NCBI RefSeq assembly: GCF_037975245.1
Contig: NC_092574.1
Span: 8,184,213 to 8,248,212, forward strand
Direction: 5' to 3'
Source of the DNA: Apostichopus japonicus
Taxonomy: Eukaryota; Echinodermata; Holothuroidea; Aspidochirotida; Stichopodidae
DNA: 64,000 nt
The position numbers and the translations under genes were made by a program. Of the stretch, positions 58,939-64,000 are shown piece by piece. Each line of letters opens with the position of its first letter. Position 1 is the first letter of the stretch. The notes beneath the pieces were generated by a model. The model saw nothing but the letters and a program-made list of their open reading frames with translations, did not search any database and was not told the DNA's origin.

Positions 58939-59985
58939 TTATGATTTCCTTTGCTCGTGTACTATCTCTGTATAATCTTCTCGTCGGTTAGGCTGACCAT
59001 CCTTATCATTCCCCTGTTGGTCAAAATAGCCTCTCACTATTATGTAAGCAATGATTGTAATTGTTATAATTGCTCCACCGACCCAAGATAACCAATAGTA
59101 TTTCTGATGCGGTTTATTTGTGACGACGTTCTCAAAAACGTACGTGATTGGTGTATCTAGGTTGACAATTACATTGACAACAAGGACACAATCAAAAGTT
59201 AATGCCTCAATGGTAGAGACAACAGCAATGACACCAAAACAGCTAGCAAGAAAAGTTACCGCTATGACGTCAGCAGAGCTCGGTATTGTCCACTCGCTGT
59301 ACCATGCGCACGTGGCAGTAGAAAAAGTCGTCTGTACGAATGCGTGAGTCAACAGTATTAGCGAAAAATATCCTTTCTTCTCTGATAATTTTCGAATAAA
59401 AATATACCCTAAAGCGACTGATACTGCACTAGCTAGGGCATACAGTTTACCGAAAAACGCTGACTTTGAAAGATCGGACCACGCCACCTGAGAGACGTCG
59501 CCGAATATGGCATCAGTACCGTTTGCGTTTCCTTCGATTGGGAACAGGTAAGGTGGCCTAAGAATCAACTGTTGACCAAAGAATACGAACACGCAAAGTC
59601 CAATTTCTTCCCAACCGAACGGCTCCTTTAGAAAGAAACTCCCAAAGATTCCACAGAATACTATTTCAGAAGCTTGTAGGGCCATCACGTCACCAGCTGT
59701 TGCCATGGCTACACCGTGGTTCTCTAAGATATGGCTTAAAGCCATAAAGAATCCAGCGCATAAGATGTAAAATGTTTCTGCTTTGTTGGGTGGGAGTTCC
59801 GTTCCATTTTTGCGATGCATGAAGACTACCATAGGTAAAAGCAACATCCCAGCGAAAGCAGTAACCTCTCGAAAAGTTAAAAATTCCGTCGCCGCACTCG
59901 TAAATAGAACGTCTCCGGAGTTCGTCAAAGCCACAACCAAAGCTAAAAGTATACCCTTCAGTGTTGCACGCAGCTTATTCGCCAT
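58939..59985 (-). CDS. EamA/DMT-superfamily transporter, SLC35G1-like
   Basis: An uninterrupted 348-residue reading frame. Ten hydrophobic segments (roughly 10-25, 38-55, 71-90, 98-118, 124-142, 172-195, 205-228, 238-262, 263-287, 296-320) split into two five-helix repeats, the EamA duplication. The repeat-1 signature is visible as GDVMALQASEIVFCGIFGSF followed by FLKEPFGWEE, typical of drug/metabolite transporters. The C-terminal tail after about residue 321 is hydrophilic and probably cytosolic. SLC35G1 (TMEM20/POST) is an ER/plasma-membrane protein linked to STIM1 and calcium handling and, more recently, to citrate export; the substrate here cannot be read from sequence. The start codon has a G-rich context (GGCGATGGCG). 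Lack of introns, unlike its neighbours, may mean a lineage-specific intronless copy or a gene with only a 5' UTR intron. Confidence 0.88.
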   Translation of the reverse strand: MANKLRATLKGILLALVVALTNSGDVLFTSAATEFLTFREVTAFAGMLLLPMVVFMHRKNGTELPPNKAETFYILCAGFFMALSHILENHGVAMATAGDVMALQASEIVFCGIFGSFFLKEPFGWEEIGLCVFVFFGQQLILRPPYLFPIEGNANGTDAIFGDVSQVAWSDLSKSAFFGKLYALASAVSVALGYIFIRKLSEKKGYFSLILLTHAFVQTTFSTATCAWYSEWTIPSSADVIAVTFLASCFGVIAVVSTIEALTFDCVLVVNVIVNLDTPITYVFENVVTNKPHQKYYWLSWVGGAIITITIIAYIIVRGYFDQQGNDKDGQPNRREDYTEIVHEQRKS

Positions 59986-60239
59986 CGCCTTACCCTAGCT
60001 GGAATCTCACCTCAGTCAGATACCGCATCTCAGATACTGCAGGATAAAAAGTTTGAACTTCAGAAGCTCGATGATGAACCATTGCATCTTTGGCAGGCTA
60101 ACGATGTAAGGAAATTGGCAATCAGTTTGGTTGGAGATATTTGCGGGTCTAGATTGTCGCATGTTTATTTTGCTGTCAATTGGTTGCGTCACTCTCAGCC
60201 GAGAATACAGTATAGCCTGTCAATCTACAAACGCAGTCG

Positions 60240-60345
60240 AATAAAAGTAAATTACTAAGGAAAATAGAAAGGTGTAAATGTAAGTGGGCCTGACGTTTCG
60301 ATCCCAGCATGATCTTCTTCAGTTTTTGTTTTACTTTTATTTTGA
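60240..60345 (+). repeat. Dispersed-repeat fragment (cctgacgtttcgatc family)
   Basis: tgggcctgacgtttcgatcc followed by cagcatgatcttcttcag resembles a block common in repeats of marine invertebrates, as I recall. Only a fragment is visible, about 250 bp upstream of the SLC35G1-like start. Confidence 0.35.
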
Positions 60346-60916
60346 AAATAGAAAGGGCACAATATGCTAACACAACGCAACCACGTTAAATATTATATTC
60401 AGTGAAATATACCAAGACACTTGTTGAGAGATAACTATCATTCAAATTAGGAGTATTTGCATATGAATATAAAGTATACCAAGTAGGTGGCGCTATATCA
60501 CTACTCAACAAGTTTGGCCAGCAGCGCCCTCGCTTTCATTCAGTAAATTGTAAATATTTGTCCTGCTCGTTATTGGTTTATTCAACTTCAATTTAGTTTC
60601 AGTGACGAACTGCATGGCTTCTTGCATTTGTCTTATCAAGATTTGATTAATGTGTGAGTGAGAGGGCCGGGGGAGGGGGGGGGGTGTACCACTCAAATTC
60701 AGTCTACAAATGTGTGATTTATCCCACAATCTAACAACAATGAGTAGCAGATATTAACTTGTATTATATGACATTGCATTGAAGTGATCACTTGTTTTAT
60801 AGCCTAGCAAATTCTTTTTGTAAGGTCAAAGGCATAATTATCAGGATAAAGGTTGGGTCGTCGGTGGTGAACGTGAAAGGGAATAGCGAGGGGCATGTTA
60901 GAGGAGGGAACAGATA

Positions 60917-61804
60917 GCTAACATCATGGGCGTCAGCAGGTTTCAGAAAGTGAGGGGGACACTATACTATCTAAGCGGAGCGCCACCATTGGTTGGCGCG
61001 TAGCGTACGAGAAAATTTTGGATACATAAGACCCCCTAGATCGCAGGAGACGGCCTTCCTGAGTCGTTTATAGTTACATCAGAACCAGATCTGTGAGGAG
61101 AAATTTGTCTCACAAAACTAAATTCCAACAGAAAGTACTGGTAGAAAGATGCCGTTCTGACACCATGGGAGACGAATTACACAGCGTCCATCTCAAACGA
61201 AATATTGAAAAAGTTGCGCCGTCACCTCCGGGATGAGTGGAGTGGTATATATAATACATGCATGTAGGTGCGAGACGTCAGTTGTTATGTGCCCAGGTAC
61301 TTTAATAATAATAATCAGAAAAAGGCACCGCGCGCAGAGCGTGTGTAGCGCCTAGCCGGCACTCAACAATAAAGATCTACCATATCCGGCGAATACATGT
61401 ACCCCTATTCGTCCGTCCAGTCCAAGGGACTGGAGGTAGTGATATGAACATAGTAACTCATCACCATCTACCTGTATGGCTTACCTAATCCCTTGGAACC
61501 CATACAAACAACATGTGTGCAAGATTCAATACACTTTCGAATGGTCTCTCCCCCCCCCCCCCCCCGAACGAATTAAATGGGCAGATTTAGGATATTGGGA
61601 GATAAATGATGGTGCAAGTGATAGATAGCAGGGGCCCAGATTTCTTGACCTTAAATAGAAAATCGCGCATATGCATGTGATTTTTTTTAATAACTGCTCT
61701 AAAAAGTGGGTAGGACAAATGATATGATATCCCCTCCACTTTTGAAAGTGGGGGGGGGGGGACATGTCCCCCGTCCCCCACCTGTTGACGCCCATGGCTA
61801 ACAT
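60917..61804. mobile_element. Non-autonomous hAT-like DNA transposon with 8-bp target-site duplication
   Basis: The element spans 60925-61796 (872 bp). The terminal inverted repeats are CATGGGCGTCAGCAGG and CCTGTTGACGCCCATG (15 of 16 match). It is flanked on both sides by GCTAACAT (60917-60924 and 61797-61804). An 8-bp duplication is characteristic of hAT-superfamily insertion, also seen for a few others such as P. No transposase is encoded. The subterminal regions are G-rich and contain a CCACTTT/AAAGTGG hairpin; poly-C and poly-G runs sit at about 61550 and 61751. Confidence 0.88.
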
Positions 61805-63693
61805 AATAATTCATTTCACTCTTTCAGTACACAAAATCCGATATCATCACATATGATAGTTGCTGGTAGCAGGGGGTGCAACAGCTACCTTGTATTGGGG
61901 GGGGGGGGTGTGCTTTGATATCACGTGATGTCAGGGGCCTACATTTTGCTACAATAGAGGGTGCTTAGATGGTGTTACTCTTTGCAATCTTTTAAACTAA
62001 CAAATTTCAAATGTTTCGTTTGTTCTATAAATACAGTGTTGTGTGTTTATGTACCATACCCTGGGGTTTTTATTTTTTAGAATATACTGTCGTCCAGTGT
62101 TTACATGGTTGTGCCCCCCCCCCCCCCCGGTTGGTTGAGCACATGACTTACATTACAGAGTTCATTGGTTCCAGTCACTCTGCTCTTTCAAATTGTTAAT
62201 AATACACCATAATAAATAATAATCAAGGATTTATAATGCAAACATATCTGGATTTTTAAGCATTCTCTAAATCATTTCTGCTCAATGGTTTATATTTATA
62301 TGTTGCTAAACACAAGGCCTGCATGACCAAAAAGATCACAAAAAAAACAATAAAGATATGTTAGCTTAAATCAATTCCAATTTCAATTTGGAAACGTCCA
62401 AGCGCGACGCGTAAGGGCAATGCTAGAAATGGGCGTGGTTTCTGACATCTCTGAGGCTGCCATTGAGGCTAATGTGTCTGAGTGTTGTATAAAAATTTAA
62501 AAAACTTGGGTTGATGCATAACGATGAATTTTGTATAACTTTTTCACTAAACAAATTCCAGAACTGTAGCAGACAGGGAGAACATCACAAAGTCGGGGGG
62601 GGGGGGGAGGGCATATCCAATGGCACTGCCACTTTGTGAGCGTGAGCAGATCCTGCAAGATTGCAGACGGTACAAAGGTTAAATCAAGTTGTTACTTCAT
62701 TCTGTAGCACCTCCCAGGTTTAAACATTGACTGTGCATGTTGCTATAGAAACAGACAACAAGCGTTTGGATTGCTAATTTATCGTTGCATATATTTAACA
62801 TCACAATTAATGGAAAGAAAAACATGTTGACCAATTTTTAAAGATAGCACACTGCCCTGTTTCCTGTTAGATCACTTTCAGTAAACAATAGGGTATTTTC
62901 TACTCAAGCACCAAGCAAATTATAATAAAAGACACTACTTTACCTATAATAACGTATGGAAGACATTTTTTATGATTCATAAGCATGGATAAAAACAAAC
63001 TTAAACGTGACGATCACCAGACAGAAACCGATCACAAACCTAAATTAGAGTGACGACAGTGAATGTCTACATATCTTAATCGGCAATCAAAAACTGACTC
63101 GGCAATTAGAAAATACATCTCCTCGATAGCAGATGGTATTATTGGCAGGAGATATGGTTTGTACATAACGTAGGTTTATATAGTTTCTGATATTAAATTT
63201 GTGCGGAACTCAATTCAACTTTAAAAAAACATTATATAGTCTTGGGTAATCGGACTTGTGGAGTAATGGTTATGTCATATAGTCTAAGAAGAAGTTTAAG
63301 GTTTGTCTCCGGGGAATCATACTAAATTTCAGGCACTTTTACGTAGTTATAAGAGAAGTAGGTGCGTAGGGTACTACACTGAAACTACACTGTTAGTTCT
63401 GTAAAGTTGTAGAGATGAGGTCTTCAGTGTACTTTAATAACACTGCCAGAGTTTGTTTCATAGTAATTTCATGGTTATTTATGTCGTCTAAAGAAGATGG
63501 TTTGTGGGTACTCAAACTAAATTTGAGTCATTTCATATAGTCTCTGAGAGATTACATATTGGGGAGTAGTCTACTGAAGTTAGCTGTTATTGTTGTACAG
63601 TCTTAAAAGATACGGTTTGTTAACGACCCAAATTGGTTTAAAACATAAAATGATGACATTTCTAGAGCACCTGAACTGAAATACGAGTTCCAT
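61805..63693. other. Intergenic stretch with poly-G/C runs
   Basis: AT-rich non-coding DNA with three long homopolymer runs (about 61900, 62116 and 62596). No open frame resembling a protein family and no RNA gene were recognised. Confidence 0.5.
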
Positions 63694-63880
63694 TGTAGCA
63701 GTTCGGTAATCTTCCTTAATTCTGGCTTTTGCGAAACTTCTTCGAGATGTTATCACAAGTATTTGAACGATATGTTTAACTGCTTCGATTGTAGCAGTCC
63801 CTGTAATCTTCTGAATTCTGGCTTTTGCGTAACTTCTTCAAGACGTTATCACAAATATGTCATAATTTGAACACGTCTGG
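63694..63880 (+). repeat. Two-copy 96-bp tandem repeat
   Basis: TGTAGCAGT at 63694 and 63790 begins two copies sharing gtaatctt, aattctggcttttgcg, aacttcttc and gttatcacaa. Intergenic. Confidence 0.9.
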
Positions 63881-64000
63881 TTATGTCAGCCCACTCTCCA
63901 GCATCGACCAGAATTTTACCATAATACGTGATGTTTCCATCCTATCAGTTCCTCGTATTAGTGATACATCATTGATGTACTCCAACTGCCGCTTTGCGGT

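Noticed and set aside
59120-59347. Plus-strand open frame inside the transporter gene
   Set aside because: Antisense shadow of the SLC35G1-like coding region.

Overview
The window is animal nuclear DNA. It is AT-rich, with long introns, GT-AG splice sites, long G/C homopolymer runs, many tandem repeats and fragments of SINE, LINE, Ty3/gypsy and hAT-like elements. Protein families and intron structure fit an invertebrate deuterostome. The repeat style (poly-C runs, CA-rich interspersed repeats) makes an echinoderm such as a sea cucumber my best guess, but nothing here proves the species.

Three genes are well supported. (1) Minus strand, 28.3 kb down to 1.35 kb: the N-terminal part of a Tec/Btk-family cytoplasmic tyrosine kinase, rebuilt from ten exons whose splice phases all agree. 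The order is PH domain, zinc-binding Btk motif, short proline-rich linker, SH3, SH2 and SH2-kinase linker. The kinase domain must lie beyond the left edge. (2) Plus strand, 37.1 to 52.0 kb: a complete 16-exon myotubularin phosphatase of the MTM1/MTMR1/MTMR2 group (654 aa; PH-GRAM, active CSDGWDR phosphatase site, C-terminal coiled coil). (3) Minus strand, 58.9 to 60.0 kb: a single-exon, ten-helix EamA/DMT transporter resembling SLC35G1.

Genes 1 and 2 are divergent, about 8.8 kb apart. Both products act on or read 3-phosphoinositides: the Tec PH domain should bind PI(3,4,5)P3 and MTMR2-type enzymes remove the 3-phosphate from PI3P and PI(3,5)P2. This is probably coincidental neighbourhood rather than an operon-like unit.

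The rest is introns and intergenic DNA. It holds about fifteen tandem arrays (12 bp to about 150 bp units) and several local duplications, including one that copies the exon 11 splice donor of the myotubularin gene. It also holds two tRNA-related repeat families and two degenerate LINE 3' ends. A broken Ty3/gypsy pol fragment and an 872-bp hAT-like non-autonomous transposon with matching 8-bp target duplications complete the picture. I saw no CRISPR, bacterial operon or clearly new gene system; the most distinctive structures are the repeats and duplications listed in the findings.
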